Positions 51,859 to 60,091 of a stretch of 64,000 bases of DNA are shown in pieces. This DNA comes from JAVVHH01 sp964657565. Lineage in GTDB: Bacteria > Pseudomonadota > Alphaproteobacteria > Acetobacterales > Acetobacteraceae. Within the stretch, counting starts at the first letter, position 1. Every line of letters starts with the position of its first letter. The notes below the pieces were generated by a model, which was given only the letters and a program-made list of their open reading frames with translations, searched no databases and was not told the origin of the DNA. The translations under genes and the position numbers were made by a program. The stretch spans positions 1 through 64,000 of the forward strand of contig CAZZVQ010000013.1 of the NCBI GenBank assembly GCA_964657565.1, written 5' to 3'.

Positions 51859-52973
51859 AACAAGGCGTTCTTTCCGATTACCTGTCGCCTGCGGCCGAAC
51901 TCGTCGAAGAGGCGCGGGCGGGCCGCATGTTCGTGCTCGTCGATGACGAGGACCGCGAGAACGAGGGCGACCTGGTCATCCCGGCGCAGTTCGCCACGCC
52001 CGACGCCGTCAACTTCATGGCGCGGCACGCCCGCGGGCTGATCTGCCTGGCGATGACGCAGCACCGCGTCGACCAGCTCGGCCTGCCGCTGATGAGCCAA
52101 TCCAACGGCACCCGGCACAGCACCGCGTTCACCGTCTCGATCGAGGCGCGCGACGGGGTCACGACCGGGATCTCGGCCGCCGACCGGGCGCGCACGATCG
52201 CCGTGGCCATCAACGCCGATGCCGGGCGCGATGCCATCGTCACGCCGGGCCACGTGTTCCCGCTGGTGGCGCGCGAGGGCGGCACGCTGGTGCGCGCCGG
52301 GCACACCGAAGCGGCGGTCGACATCGCGCGGCTGGCCGGGCTCACCCCGGCCGGGGTGATCTGCGAGATCATGAACGATGACGGCACCATGGCGCGGCTG
52401 CCGGATCTCGCCGCCTTCGCCCAGCGGCATAACCTCAAGCTCGGCACCATCGCCGACCTGATCGGCCATCGCCGCCGCACCGAGCGGCTGGTGCGCCGGG
52501 TGCAGCAGGGCACCCTGCACCACGCGGTCGGCGGCGAGTGGAACCTGACCGTCTACGCCAGCACGCTCGACCCGGCGGAGCACCTCGTGCTTAGCAAGGG
52601 CGACCTCGCCAACGCCGAGCCGTCGCTGGTGCGCATGCACGCGGTCGACATCGTCAACGACATGGTGGGCAACCACGAACACTCCACGCTGCACGGCGCC
52701 ATGCGCATGATCGAGCACGAGGGCCGCGGCGCCGTCGTGCTGATCCGCGACACGCGGCCGCATGCGTTGTCGGACCGCGTCCGTCTGCTCGACAGCCACC
52801 CGGCCCCGCGGCATTTCCTGCGCGATTACGGCATCGGGGCGCAGATCCTGGTGGACCTCGGCATTCGCAAGATCATCCTGCTCTCGAATACCCGACGCAC
52901 GATCGTCGGTCTCGACGGCTACGGGCTGAACATCGTCGATCAACGGCCGATCGACGGCGCCCCCCACGAATGA
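51855..52973 (+). CDS. ribB: 3,4-dihydroxy-2-butanone-4-phosphate synthase with degenerate RibA domain (RibBX type)
   Basis: 372 residues. The N-terminal RibB domain is intact: VDDEDRENEGDLVIPAQ, HSTAFTVSIEARDGVTTGIS, VTPGHVFPLVA and AGHTEAAVDIARLAGL, so it should make the four-carbon lumazine precursor from ribulose 5-phosphate. The C-terminal GTP-cyclohydrolase-II-like domain (about 210-372) lacks the three zinc cysteines: the region that normally reads H-S-x-C...C-D-C is VRMHAVDIVNDMVGNHEHS. This matches the RibBX type, whose second domain is inactive as a cyclohydrolase. A separate RibA is expected elsewhere. Confidence 0.92.
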   Translation: MKQGVLSDYLSPAAELVEEARAGRMFVLVDDEDRENEGDLVIPAQFATPDAVNFMARHARGLICLAMTQHRVDQLGLPLMSQSNGTRHSTAFTVSIEARDGVTTGISAADRARTIAVAINADAGRDAIVTPGHVFPLVAREGGTLVRAGHTEAAVDIARLAGLTPAGVICEIMNDDGTMARLPDLAAFAQRHNLKLGTIADLIGHRRRTERLVRRVQQGTLHHAVGGEWNLTVYASTLDPAEHLVLSKGDLANAEPSLVRMHAVDIVNDMVGNHEHSTLHGAMRMIEHEGRGAVVLIRDTRPHALSDRVRLLDSHPAPRHFLRDYGIGAQILVDLGIRKIILLSNTRRTIVGLDGYGLNIVDQRPIDGAPHE

Positions 52974-53452
52974 GCACTCTCGACGCCCCGCTGCCCACCG
53001 CCCACGCGGTGCCCGGCCCCGCCCCGCACGTGCTGATCGTGCGCGCTCCCTATTACCGCGACGTGGTCGACGGCATGACCCGGGGGGCCCTGCGCATCCT
53101 GGGTGAAGCCGGCGCGACCCATGCCGTGCTGGACGTCGCCGGCGCGTTCGAGCTGCCGCAGGCGATCCGGCTGGTGCTGCGCGGCAAGACGCGGTTCGAC
53201 GGCTTCGTGGCGCTGGGCTGCGTGGTGAAGGGGGAGACGGACCATTACGAGTTCCTGTGCCGCGAGGCGATGGCCGGGCTGATGAACGTGGCGCTGCAGT
53301 TCGGGCTGGCGCTGGGGAGCGGGCTGCTGACGGTGCACACGATCGAGCAAGCGATCGCGCGCTCGTCGGACGACGGACACAACAAGGGCGCCGAGGCGGC
53401 CGCGGCCGCGCTGCTGCAGATCACGGCGTCGCGCACGGTGGGAGCGCATTGA
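52970..53452 (+). CDS. ribH: 6,7-dimethyl-8-ribityllumazine synthase
   Basis: Condenses the RibD and RibB products into lumazine; forms icosahedral or pentameric shells. 160 residues with VLIVRAPYYRDVVDGMTRGA, VAGAFELPQAIRLVL and GFVALGCVVKGETDHYEFLC, plus the usual late LTVHTIEQAIARS. Overlaps ribB by 4 nt and nusB by 1 nt. Confidence 0.96.
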   Translation: MSTLDAPLPTAHAVPGPAPHVLIVRAPYYRDVVDGMTRGALRILGEAGATHAVLDVAGAFELPQAIRLVLRGKTRFDGFVALGCVVKGETDHYEFLCREAMAGLMNVALQFGLALGSGLLTVHTIEQAIARSSDDGHNKGAEAAAAALLQITASRTVGAH

Positions 53453-53960
53453 TGGCTCGTTCTGCGAAGCCGGCCAAGGGTAATCGCCCGCGCACGGCGG
53501 CCCGGGTTGCGGCCGTCCAGGCGCTGTTCCAGAGCGAGCAGGGCGGCGAGACGGTGGAGGCCGTGATCGACCAGTTCGTGCGCCATCGGCTCGGCACGCT
53601 GCCGGGTCCGGACGCGCCGGGCGTCGACGAGGGCCGGATGCCGGACGCGCACGTGCCGCTGTTCACGCGGATCGTGCGCACCGCCGTGGCCCAGCAGGAC
53701 CGGCTCGACGGCTTGATCGCGACCGCGCGAGACAACGGCGCTCAGAAGTGCGCGCCGGTNNNNNNNNNNTGCTGCGGGCCGGCGGGGCGGAGCTGACGAT
53801 GGAGGATGGACCGCCGTCGCGGGTCGTCATCAACGAATATCTCGACGTGGCGCACGGGTTCTTCGCCGGCGAGGAGCCGCGGATGGTGAACGGCATGCTG
53901 GACCGGCTGGCGCGCGAGTTGCGGCCGGCGGAGTTCGAGGCGCAACCGGCCGCGATTTGA
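53452..53960 (+). CDS. nusB: transcription antitermination factor NusB, interrupted by assembly gap
   Basis: NusB binds boxA RNA with NusE/S10 in rRNA antitermination. The N-terminal 95 residues are normal (RTAARVAAVQALFQSEQ...IVRTAVAQQDRLDGLIATARDN). The ten residues before the N-run (…GAQKCAP) do not fit NusB, then 10 N follow. After the gap the frame has shifted and the C-terminus resumes: LRAGGAELTMEDGPPSRVVI, NEYLDVAHGFF and MVNGMLDRLARE. Roughly a dozen residues of the expected helix before LRAG are missing. The break looks like an assembly defect, not a biological frameshift. Confidence 0.85.
53760..53769. other. assembly gap (10 N)
   Basis: Ten undetermined bases inside nusB; the reading frame changes across it. 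The real gap length is unknown. Confidence 0.99.
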
Positions 53961-54895
53961 CCGAACCTCCCGCCGAGTTCGGGCTGATCGCGCGGCATTT
54001 CCGGCCGCTGGCGGGACAAGGGGCGCTCGACCTGCTGGACGACGCGGCGCTGCTGACGCCGCCGCCGGGTCGCGAGTTGGTGCTGACGGTCGATGCGATG
54101 GTGGAGGGGGTGCATTTCCTGCCCGACGACCCGGCCGATCTCGTCGCGCGCAAGCTGCTGCGGGTCAATTTGTCCGACCTGGCGGCGAAGGGGGCGACGC
54201 CGCTGGCCTATCTGCTCACGCTGTCGGCGCGGCGAGAGATGGACGATGCGTGGTTCGCCGGCTTCGCCGCCGGGCTACGGCACGATCAGGAATTGTTCAA
54301 CATCAGTCTACTGGGCGGCGACACGACGTCGACGCCGGGGCCGATCAGCGTGACGCTCACGGCGATCGGGCATGTCGCGCCGGGCCGGATGGTGCGCCGG
54401 GCCGGCGCGCGGGTTGGCGATGAGATCTGGGTGACCGGGACGATCGGGGATGGGGCGCTCGGCTTACGCGCCATACGGGGCGAGATCGCCGACCCGTCGG
54501 GGCACCTGGCGGAGCGCTACCGGTTACCGCGGCCCCGACTCGGGCTGGCCGACCCGGCCTTCGTCCGCGCCGCGATGGATGTGTCGGATGGGCTGGTGCA
54601 GGATTTGGGGCATCTGTGCCGGGCTGGCGGGCTCGGGGCGACGCTCCGGGCCGACCTCGTGCCACGTACGGTGCGGGCGCCGGAGTGGCTCGAACTATGC
54701 CTGACGGGGGGTGACGATTACGAGCTGTTGATGGCCGTCGATCCCGCCTGTGCCGATGATTTGCAGGCGCGTGCGGCGGCGCTGGACGTGCCGGTCACGC
54801 GAGTCGGGCAGTTCGAGGTGGGGGAGGGCGTCCGCGTGCTGGACGCCGACGGGCTGGTGATATCGGTCGGTGCCGGCGGGTGGAGTCACTTCTAA
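53957..54895 (+). CDS. thiL: thiamine-monophosphate kinase
   Basis: Last step to thiamine pyrophosphate. 312 residues of the PurM-like fold: FGLIARHFRPLAGQGALDLLDDAALL, LTVDAMVEGVHFLPDDP, LRVNLSDLAAKGATPLAYLL, LLGGDTTSTPG, AMDVSDGLVQDL and LTGGDDYELL are family motifs. The start is a TTG at 53957 overlapping the nusB stop (TTGA). Confidence 0.95.
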   Translation: MTEPPAEFGLIARHFRPLAGQGALDLLDDAALLTPPPGRELVLTVDAMVEGVHFLPDDPADLVARKLLRVNLSDLAAKGATPLAYLLTLSARREMDDAWFAGFAAGLRHDQELFNISLLGGDTTSTPGPISVTLTAIGHVAPGRMVRRAGARVGDEIWVTGTIGDGALGLRAIRGEIADPSGHLAERYRLPRPRLGLADPAFVRAAMDVSDGLVQDLGHLCRAGGLGATLRADLVPRTVRAPEWLELCLTGGDDYELLMAVDPACADDLQARAAALDVPVTRVGQFEVGEGVRVLDADGLVISVGAGGWSHF

Positions 54896-54897
54896 AG

Positions 54898-54918
54898 CCC
54901 TCTCCCTCCGGGAGAGGG
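54898..54918. repeat. single hairpin repeat after thiL
   Basis: CCCTCTCCC-TCC-GGGAGAGGG, identical to the first hairpin at 49595. It starts 2 nt after the thiL stop between convergent thiL and bamE, where it can act as a terminator. Confidence 0.7.
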
Positions 54919-54933
54919 AGTCGAAAGCGGTTC

Positions 54934-55419
54934 CTATTTCGCGTTCGCGCCGCTGCTGCCGAGGTTGGAGCTGTCGGAGCCGACATTGCCCACGTTGTAG
55001 CGGCCGACGTTGCCGAGCAGTTGCTGCAGCACCGACGCCTCGCTCCCCGGGGAGGGCGTGGCGCCGCTGGCCACCGACACGTCACGGCCGTCGTCCTCGT
55101 TCAGCCGCTTGATCGTGCGCAGCGTGCCGGCCGGGTCGAAATCCATCACCACGACATCCTGCTTCAGCACGCCCGGCAGACGGCCGATCCGGGTGTGCGT
55201 GGTTTCGCTGATGTAGATCCACTGATTGTCGTCGAACGTCGCCCGCGCGGTCGGCGAGCCGACCAGCGAGGTCACGTCCTTCTTGGTGCTGGTTCCGGGC
55301 ACCAGTTCCTTGAGCAGATCGGGATCGACCTTGTTGCCGTGCAGCGTGCGTGGCGTTTGCACCAGGCTGCAGGCACCGAGCGAGAGGAGGAGGAGAGCCA
55401 CGGGAAGAAGGTTGCGCAC
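54934..55419 (-). CDS. bamE: outer membrane assembly lipoprotein BamE
   Basis: Accessory lipoprotein of the BAM complex for outer-membrane protein insertion. 161 residues from a GTG at 55419: signal VALLLLSLGACSLV with lipobox LGAC, then the SmpA/OmlA domain HGNKVDPDLLKELVPGTSTK, VTSLVGSPTARATFDDNQWI, YISETTHTRIG. A Ser/Gly/Asn-rich tail of about 45 residues is longer than in enteric BamE. Divergent from the cbp3-like gene. Confidence 0.92.
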   Translation of the reverse strand: MRNLLPVALLLLSLGACSLVQTPRTLHGNKVDPDLLKELVPGTSTKKDVTSLVGSPTARATFDDNQWIYISETTHTRIGRLPGVLKQDVVVMDFDPAGTLRTIKRLNEDDGRDVSVASGATPSPGSEASVLQQLLGNVGRYNVGNVGSDSSNLGSSGANAK

Positions 55420-55560
55420 GCGCGTTGGTCCTGCTGGTTGGCACACGCCGCAATTGATCGGAGACCGCGGGCGCCTATGTCTGCGCGGTGCTCCCACGCG
55501 TGTCCCGGCATGTCAATTATGACGAAGCGGTAAGACGACGTTGGGCAGGAAAGGTGGTCG

Positions 55561-56106
55561 ATGGGCTTGCTCGGACTATTCAGCCGCAAGCGGCACGAGC
55601 GGGCGGGGTTCGCGCTCTACACGGCTGCCGTGCGTGCGGCGCGGGACCCGTTCTACTACACCGAGCTCGCGGTGCCCGATACGATGGATGGCCGGTTCGA
55701 CATGATCGGCCTCTACACGTTTTTGCTGATCGACCGCATCCACCGCGAGGAGGATAGCGGCAAGGCCCTGGCGCAGGCGGTGTTCGACGCGATGTTCCTC
55801 GACATGGACCACACGCTGCGCGAACTCGGGGTGGGCGATATCACCGTGGGACGCAAGAACCAGGCGATGTGGGAAGCGCTGAACGGGCGGCGGCAGGCCT
55901 ACGAGGTGCCGGTCGCGGCCGGCGACGCCGCCGCGCTGGCCGATGCGATCGGGCGCAACGTCTGGCGCGGCGCGCCGCCGGAGGGAGCGGCGCAGCGTCT
56001 GGCGGCGATCGCCCTCGACCAGCATCGCGCGCTGGCCGGGCAAAGCCTGGCGTCGCTGCTGGCGGGACAGGTCGAGTTCCTGGCCGTGGCGCCGGTCGCG
56101 GCATGA
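55561..56106 (+). CDS. ubiquinol-cytochrome c chaperone family protein (CBP3-like)
   Basis: Assembly factor related to mitochondrial Cbp3/UQCC1, thought to help cytochrome bc1 biogenesis. 181 residues with ALYTAAVRAARDPFYYTELAVPDT, MIGLYTFLLIDRI, AVFDAMFLDMDHTLRELGVGD and VGRKNQAMWEALNGRRQAYE, all typical. Overlaps the yceD gene by 4 nt (ATGA). Confidence 0.92.
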   Translation: MGLLGLFSRKRHERAGFALYTAAVRAARDPFYYTELAVPDTMDGRFDMIGLYTFLLIDRIHREEDSGKALAQAVFDAMFLDMDHTLRELGVGDITVGRKNQAMWEALNGRRQAYEVPVAAGDAAALADAIGRNVWRGAPPEGAAQRLAAIALDQHRALAGQSLASLLAGQVEFLAVAPVAA

Positions 56107-56594
56107 GCGAGATGGAACGCCCGGTCGCGATCGACCGGATCGGCACCGCCGGGCTCGACATGGTGGTCGAGGCCCATGCCGAGGAATTGGCGCCGATCGC
56201 GGCCCGGCTGCTGCTGCCGGCGGTGGGCCGGCTGCGCTGCACGATGCGGCTGAAGCGGCTCGAGGCGTCGATTATCGAAGCATCGGGCACGCTCGAGGCG
56301 AGCGTGACGCAGAGCTGCGTCGTCACGCTCGACGATTTCCCGCAGGCGGTTTCGGAAGCGTTCGTGGTGCGCTTCGTGCCGGAAGGCAGCGAATCGGACG
56401 ACGATGATCCGGACTCGCCGGACGAGATCCCCTATCCAGCGGGGGCGATCGACCTGGGCGAGGCGGCGATCCAGCAACTCGCTTTGGCGCTCGACCCCTA
56501 TCCCCGCAAGCCCGGCCTGCCCGATCCGGCCGATGAGCCGGTGGACGTCCCGCATCCGTTCGCCGCCTTGGCGGCGCTACGTCGGCCGCAATGA
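56103..56594 (+). CDS. yceD: DUF177/YceD-family protein
   Basis: 163 residues with the DUF177 pattern (RLEASIIEASGTLEASVTQS, CVVTLDDFP, a strongly acidic DDDDPDSPDEIPYPAGAIDLGE loop, IQQLALALDPYPRKPG). YceD homologues upstream of rpmF are linked to 23S rRNA maturation in other organisms. Position before rpmF is conserved. Confidence 0.9.
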   Translation: MSEMERPVAIDRIGTAGLDMVVEAHAEELAPIAARLLLPAVGRLRCTMRLKRLEASIIEASGTLEASVTQSCVVTLDDFPQAVSEAFVVRFVPEGSESDDDDPDSPDEIPYPAGAIDLGEAAIQQLALALDPYPRKPGLPDPADEPVDVPHPFAALAALRRPQ

Positions 56595-56722
56595 TGTTAT
56601 CTCTCTTGCTGCTCCTGGCCGACTCTGGTAAGGCCCGCCGCTCGTTCATCCCTAACCTGTCGTGATTCAGCTGCCGCCACCCGGTGCGCCTGTTGTCACA
56701 GCCTTTTGGAGAGGCGTTTCCC

Positions 56723-56926
56723 ATGGCTGTTCCGAAGAAGAAGACTTCCCCGTCCCGCCGCGGTATGCGCCGTGCGCACGACTTCATCGTCGGCGAGGCG
56801 CATAATGACTGCCCGAACTGCGGCGAGCTGAAGCGCCCGCACCATGTCTGCAGCCATTGCGGTTATTACGGCGGGCGCGAAGTGGTCGCGGCCGGCAAGG
56901 ACCTGAAGGGGGCGGTGCGCGCCTAA
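56723..56926 (+). CDS. rpmF: 50S ribosomal protein L32
   Basis: 67 residues, starts MAVPKKKTSPSRRGMRRAHD; carries a zinc-ribbon CPNCGELKRPHHVCSHCGYY with four Cys, that is, the C+ form. GGAGAGGCG lies upstream of the ATG. Standard rpmF-plsX-fabH order. Confidence 0.98.
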   Translation: MAVPKKKTSPSRRGMRRAHDFIVGEAHNDCPNCGELKRPHHVCSHCGYYGGREVVAAGKDLKGAVRA

Positions 56927-56959
56927 TCCGCGCCAGTCCGCCCCGAGGTCATACCCCGA

Positions 56960-58009
56960 TTGAGCGAGACCTTCTCCCTCGCGATCGACGCGATGGGCGG
57001 CGATCAGGCGCCGCTCATCGTCCTCGATGGGATCGAGCTTGCCGCCGAGCGGCATCCTGACGCCCGGTTCCTGCTGATCGGCGACGAGGCCAAGCTGCGT
57101 CCGCTGATGGCCGAGCGCAAACGCGTCATGCGGTCCTGCACGCTGCGTCATGCGGCGACGATGGTCGCCCCGGAGATGAAGCCCACCGCGGCACTGCGGA
57201 TGCGCGATTCGTCGATGCGGCTGGCGGTCGACGCGGTGGCGAACGGTGAGGCGTCCGGGCTGGTCTCGGCAGGCAATACCGGAGCCTTGCTGGCGCTGGC
57301 CAAGATCGTGGTCAAGACGCTGCCCGGGATCGACCGGCCGGCCATGGCCGCCATCGCGCCGACGTCGCGCGGCGACATCGTCATGCTCGACCTCGGGGCC
57401 AACATCCAGTCGGACGCGCGCAACCTGGTCGAGTTCGCGGTCATGGGCGACGTGTTCGCGCGCACCGTGCTCGGTTTGCCCGCCCCGAGCATCGGACTGA
57501 TGAATGTCGGCTCGGAAGAGCTGAAGGGCGACGAGCGCGTGCGCGAGGCCGCCGAATTGCTCCGCCTCAGCCACATCGCCCCGCAATTCTACGGCTTCGT
57601 CGAGGGCCACGACATCGCGGCGGGGACCACCGACGTCATCGTCATGGACGGGTTCACCGGCAATGTGGCGCTCAAGACGGCCGAGGGCGCGATGAAGCTG
57701 ATGGGCGACCTGCTGCGCCCGATCTTCACCGGCAGCTTGCTCGGCAAGCTCGCCTACCTGCTCGCCCGACCCGGGCTGGACCGGATGCGCGAATGGCTGG
57801 ACCCGCGCCGCTACAACGGCGCGGTGATGCTCGGGCTGAACGGCGTGGTCGTCAAATCGCATGGCGGAACCGATGCGACCGGCTTCGCCCACGCGGTCGA
57901 CGTGGCGATGGACATGGTCGTGCACGGCTTCAACGCCAAGATCCGCGATGGGCTGGCCCAGATCGACGGGTTGAGCCTGCCGCCACCCGTCGCCATCGCG
58001 TCGGTCTGA
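56960..58009 (+). CDS. plsX: phosphate acyltransferase PlsX
   Basis: Makes acyl-phosphate from acyl-ACP for phospholipid synthesis. 349 residues from a TTG start; FSLAIDAMGGDQAPLIVLDG, GLVSAGNTGALLALA, LDLGANIQSDARNLVEFA and VIVMDGFTGNVALKTAEG are diagnostic. 33 bp after rpmF, 4 bp before fabH. Confidence 0.97.
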   Translation: MSETFSLAIDAMGGDQAPLIVLDGIELAAERHPDARFLLIGDEAKLRPLMAERKRVMRSCTLRHAATMVAPEMKPTAALRMRDSSMRLAVDAVANGEASGLVSAGNTGALLALAKIVVKTLPGIDRPAMAAIAPTSRGDIVMLDLGANIQSDARNLVEFAVMGDVFARTVLGLPAPSIGLMNVGSEELKGDERVREAAELLRLSHIAPQFYGFVEGHDIAAGTTDVIVMDGFTGNVALKTAEGAMKLMGDLLRPIFTGSLLGKLAYLLARPGLDRMREWLDPRRYNGAVMLGLNGVVVKSHGGTDATGFAHAVDVAMDMVVHGFNAKIRDGLAQIDGLSLPPPVAIASV

Positions 58010-58013
58010 CATC

Positions 58014-58994
58014 ATGACCGTCCGGGGTCCGCGTGCCGTCCTGGCCGGTATCGGCGGCTATCTGCCGCCCCGTATCGTCACCAACGACGAGCTCGCCCGC
58101 ACGCTCGATACCAGTGATGCTTGGATCCGTGAGCGCACCGGCATCGGCGAGCGGCGCATCGTGGGCGAGGGCGAGAGTTGCGCCAGCATGGCCACCGCGG
58201 CGGGGCAACAGGCGCTCGAGCGGGCCGGGGTCGGACCCGGCGAGGTCGACGCGGTCATCCTGGCGACCGCCACGCCCGACCAGGCGTTTCCCTCCACCGC
58301 GGTGCGCGTGCAGGCCGCCCTCGGTGTCACGGGCGGATTCGGCTTCGACGTGTCGGCCGCCTGCAGCGGCTTCGTCTATGCGTTGTCGATCGCCGATTGC
58401 ATGATCCGCAGCGGGCAGGTCGGCGGTGTGCTGGTCATCGGCAGCGAGGTGTATTCCCGCATCGTCGACTGGACCGACCGCGGCACCTGCGTGCTGTTCG
58501 GCGACGGCGCCGGCGCCGTGTATGTCCGGGCGGCCCAGGCGGAGGATCCGGAGGGGCGCGGCATCCTCTCGACCCATCTGCACGCCGAAGGGCGGCATGG
58601 CGATCTGCTCTACATCGACGGGGCGGTGGGGCGGCCGGATCTGCCGGGTCATCTGAAGATGAACGGACGGGAGATCTTCCGCCATGCGGTGGGCAAGCTC
58701 GCCGCGGCCGTCGACGAGGCGCTGGAGGCCAACGGGCTGGGGCAGGACGACGTCGATTGGCTGGTGCCGCACCAGGCCAACCGCCGGATCATCGATGCCA
58801 TGGGCAAGAAGCTCGGCTTGCCCGCGGAACGGGTGGTGGTCACGGTCGACCGTCACGCCAACACGTCGGCCGCGTCCATCCCGCTGGCGCTGGCCGAGGC
58901 GTATGCCGACGGCCGGATCAAGCCCGGCGAGCTGGTGCTGATGGAAGCGCTTGGCGGCGGCCTCACCTGGGGCAGTGCGCTCGTCAGGATGTAG
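58014..58994 (+). CDS. fabH: beta-ketoacyl-ACP synthase III
   Basis: Starts fatty-acid synthesis by condensing acetyl-CoA with malonyl-ACP. 326 residues; catalytic Cys in DVSAACSGFVYAL (about residue 114), His in WLVPHQANRRIIDAM, and Asn in DRHANTSAASIPLAL. TGIGERRIV near the N-terminus is typical. Confidence 0.98.
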   Translation: MTVRGPRAVLAGIGGYLPPRIVTNDELARTLDTSDAWIRERTGIGERRIVGEGESCASMATAAGQQALERAGVGPGEVDAVILATATPDQAFPSTAVRVQAALGVTGGFGFDVSAACSGFVYALSIADCMIRSGQVGGVLVIGSEVYSRIVDWTDRGTCVLFGDGAGAVYVRAAQAEDPEGRGILSTHLHAEGRHGDLLYIDGAVGRPDLPGHLKMNGREIFRHAVGKLAAAVDEALEANGLGQDDVDWLVPHQANRRIIDAMGKKLGLPAERVVVTVDRHANTSAASIPLALAEAYADGRIKPGELVLMEALGGGLTWGSALVRM

Positions 58995-59102
58995 CCGAAC
59001 GGCCACACTTATACCGTGATCGTTGAGCCGCATGCGAGATGATCTTCTTTTATATCAAGCGGTTTGCTTGACCACGGTGATGTGACCCCATAGCCTGAAC
59101 CT

Positions 59103-59417
59103 ATGAACACGGTTACGCGCGCGCAACTAGCCGAAACGATCTACGCGCAGGTGGGCCTGTCGCGCAACGATTCGGCCGAGCTGCTCGAGACGGTGCTCGA
59201 GCGGATGTCGCAGGCGCTGGAATCTGGCGAACCAGTGAAGCTGAGCGGCTTCGGGACGTTTTCGGTGCGTCAGAAGGGCCGACGGATCGGGCGCAATCCC
59301 AAGACCGGCATCGAGGTTCCGATCCTGCCGCGCCGGGTGCTGACGTTCCGGCCGAGCCAGGTACTGAAGGCGCAAGTCAATGGGTTGGCCATCCCGGCGG
59401 TGGATGATGATGAATAA
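59103..59417 (+). CDS. ihfA: integration host factor subunit alpha
   Basis: Sequence-specific DNA-bending protein, 104 residues. TRAQLAETIYAQVGLSRNDS, KLSGFGTFSVRQKGRRIGRN, PKTGIEVPI and RRVLTFRPSQVLK are the HU/IHF signatures; the alpha form is inferred from the early residues and the following merR gene. IHF is often required at sigma-54 promoters such as those proposed in this window. Confidence 0.95.
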   Translation: MNTVTRAQLAETIYAQVGLSRNDSAELLETVLERMSQALESGEPVKLSGFGTFSVRQKGRRIGRNPKTGIEVPILPRRVLTFRPSQVLKAQVNGLAIPAVDDDE

Positions 59418-59426
59418 AGGCCGCCG

Positions 59427-59954
59427 ATGAGCGAACAAAACGGCATGCTGCCCGATGACACGGAGCCGCCGCGGCTGCGGGCCAAGAAGGCGCCGACGGC
59501 GTTCCGCACGATCAGCGAAGTCGCCGATGAACTGCACATCCCGCAGCATGTGCTCCGCTTCTGGGAGACCAAGTTTCCGCAGATCAAGCCGCTCAAGCGC
59601 GGGGGCGGCCGCCGCTACTACCGGCCGGACGACATCCAACTGCTGCGACGCATCTCGGATTTGTTGTACATTCAGGGGTATACGATCAAGGGCGTGCAGC
59701 GCCTGCTCCGCGATGGCGGCGGGCAGTTGGCCGATGATATCCCGCCGGCGCCGCCGGCCGAGCGCGCTGCGGCGGAAGCGGAGCGTTCGGCGCCGCCCAG
59801 CCTTCCCGGCCTCGAGCCCGATGCACCCGCCCGCTCCGAGGACCAGGTCGCGACGATGCGTGCCGTGTTGGAGGCTGTGTTGCGGGAGTTGATCGAGCTA
59901 CGGGCGTTGCTCGATGTGGACGACACTGCTAAGACCCGGCCCGGCGGAGCGTAG
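59427..59954 (+). CDS. MerR-family transcriptional regulator
   Basis: 175 residues. N-terminal winged helix-turn-helix FRTISEVADELHIPQHVLRF, WETKFPQIKPLKRGGGRRYY, and LYIQGYTIKGVQRLL; Pro/Ala-rich linker and a short C-terminal helix. No metal-binding Cys pattern, so not a mercury sensor. Such a regulator follows ihfA in most Alphaproteobacteria. Its last three codons overlap the start of tRNA-Pro. Confidence 0.92.
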   Translation: MSEQNGMLPDDTEPPRLRAKKAPTAFRTISEVADELHIPQHVLRFWETKFPQIKPLKRGGGRRYYRPDDIQLLRRISDLLYIQGYTIKGVQRLLRDGGGQLADDIPPAPPAERAAAEAERSAPPSLPGLEPDAPARSEDQVATMRAVLEAVLRELIELRALLDVDDTAKTRPGGA

Positions 59955-60021
59955 CGCAGTCTGGTAGCGCATCAGTCTGGGGGACTGAGGGTCGTGGGTT
60001 CGAATCCCGCCGCTCCGACCA
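59945..60021 (+). tRNA. tRNA-Pro (anticodon GGG)
   Basis: 77-nt cloverleaf with encoded CCA. Acceptor stem CGGAGCG/CGCTCCG with discriminator A. The anticodon arm CAGTCTGGGGGACTG has anticodon GGG; D-arm AGCGCAGTCTGGTAGCGC and T-loop TTCGAATC are canonical. The first 10 nt overlap the merR 3' end. Confidence 0.97.
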
Positions 60022-60038
60022 TCGAAATTTCAGAACGG

Positions 60039-60088
60039 GTAGGGTGGGCTTTAGCCCACCGGGTCTGGTGGGCTAAAGCCCACCCTAC
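60039..60088. repeat. long inverted repeat between tRNA-Pro and ispDF
   Basis: Two perfect 22-bp arms (60039-60060 and 60067-60088) around a GGGTCT spacer; each arm is itself a hairpin (GGTGGGC-TAAA-GCCCACC type). Ends 3 bp before the ispDF stop. Related shorter forms lie at 23912 and 24309. Dispersed REP-like element; may terminate both convergent transcripts. Confidence 0.8.
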
Positions 60089-60091
60089 GAG

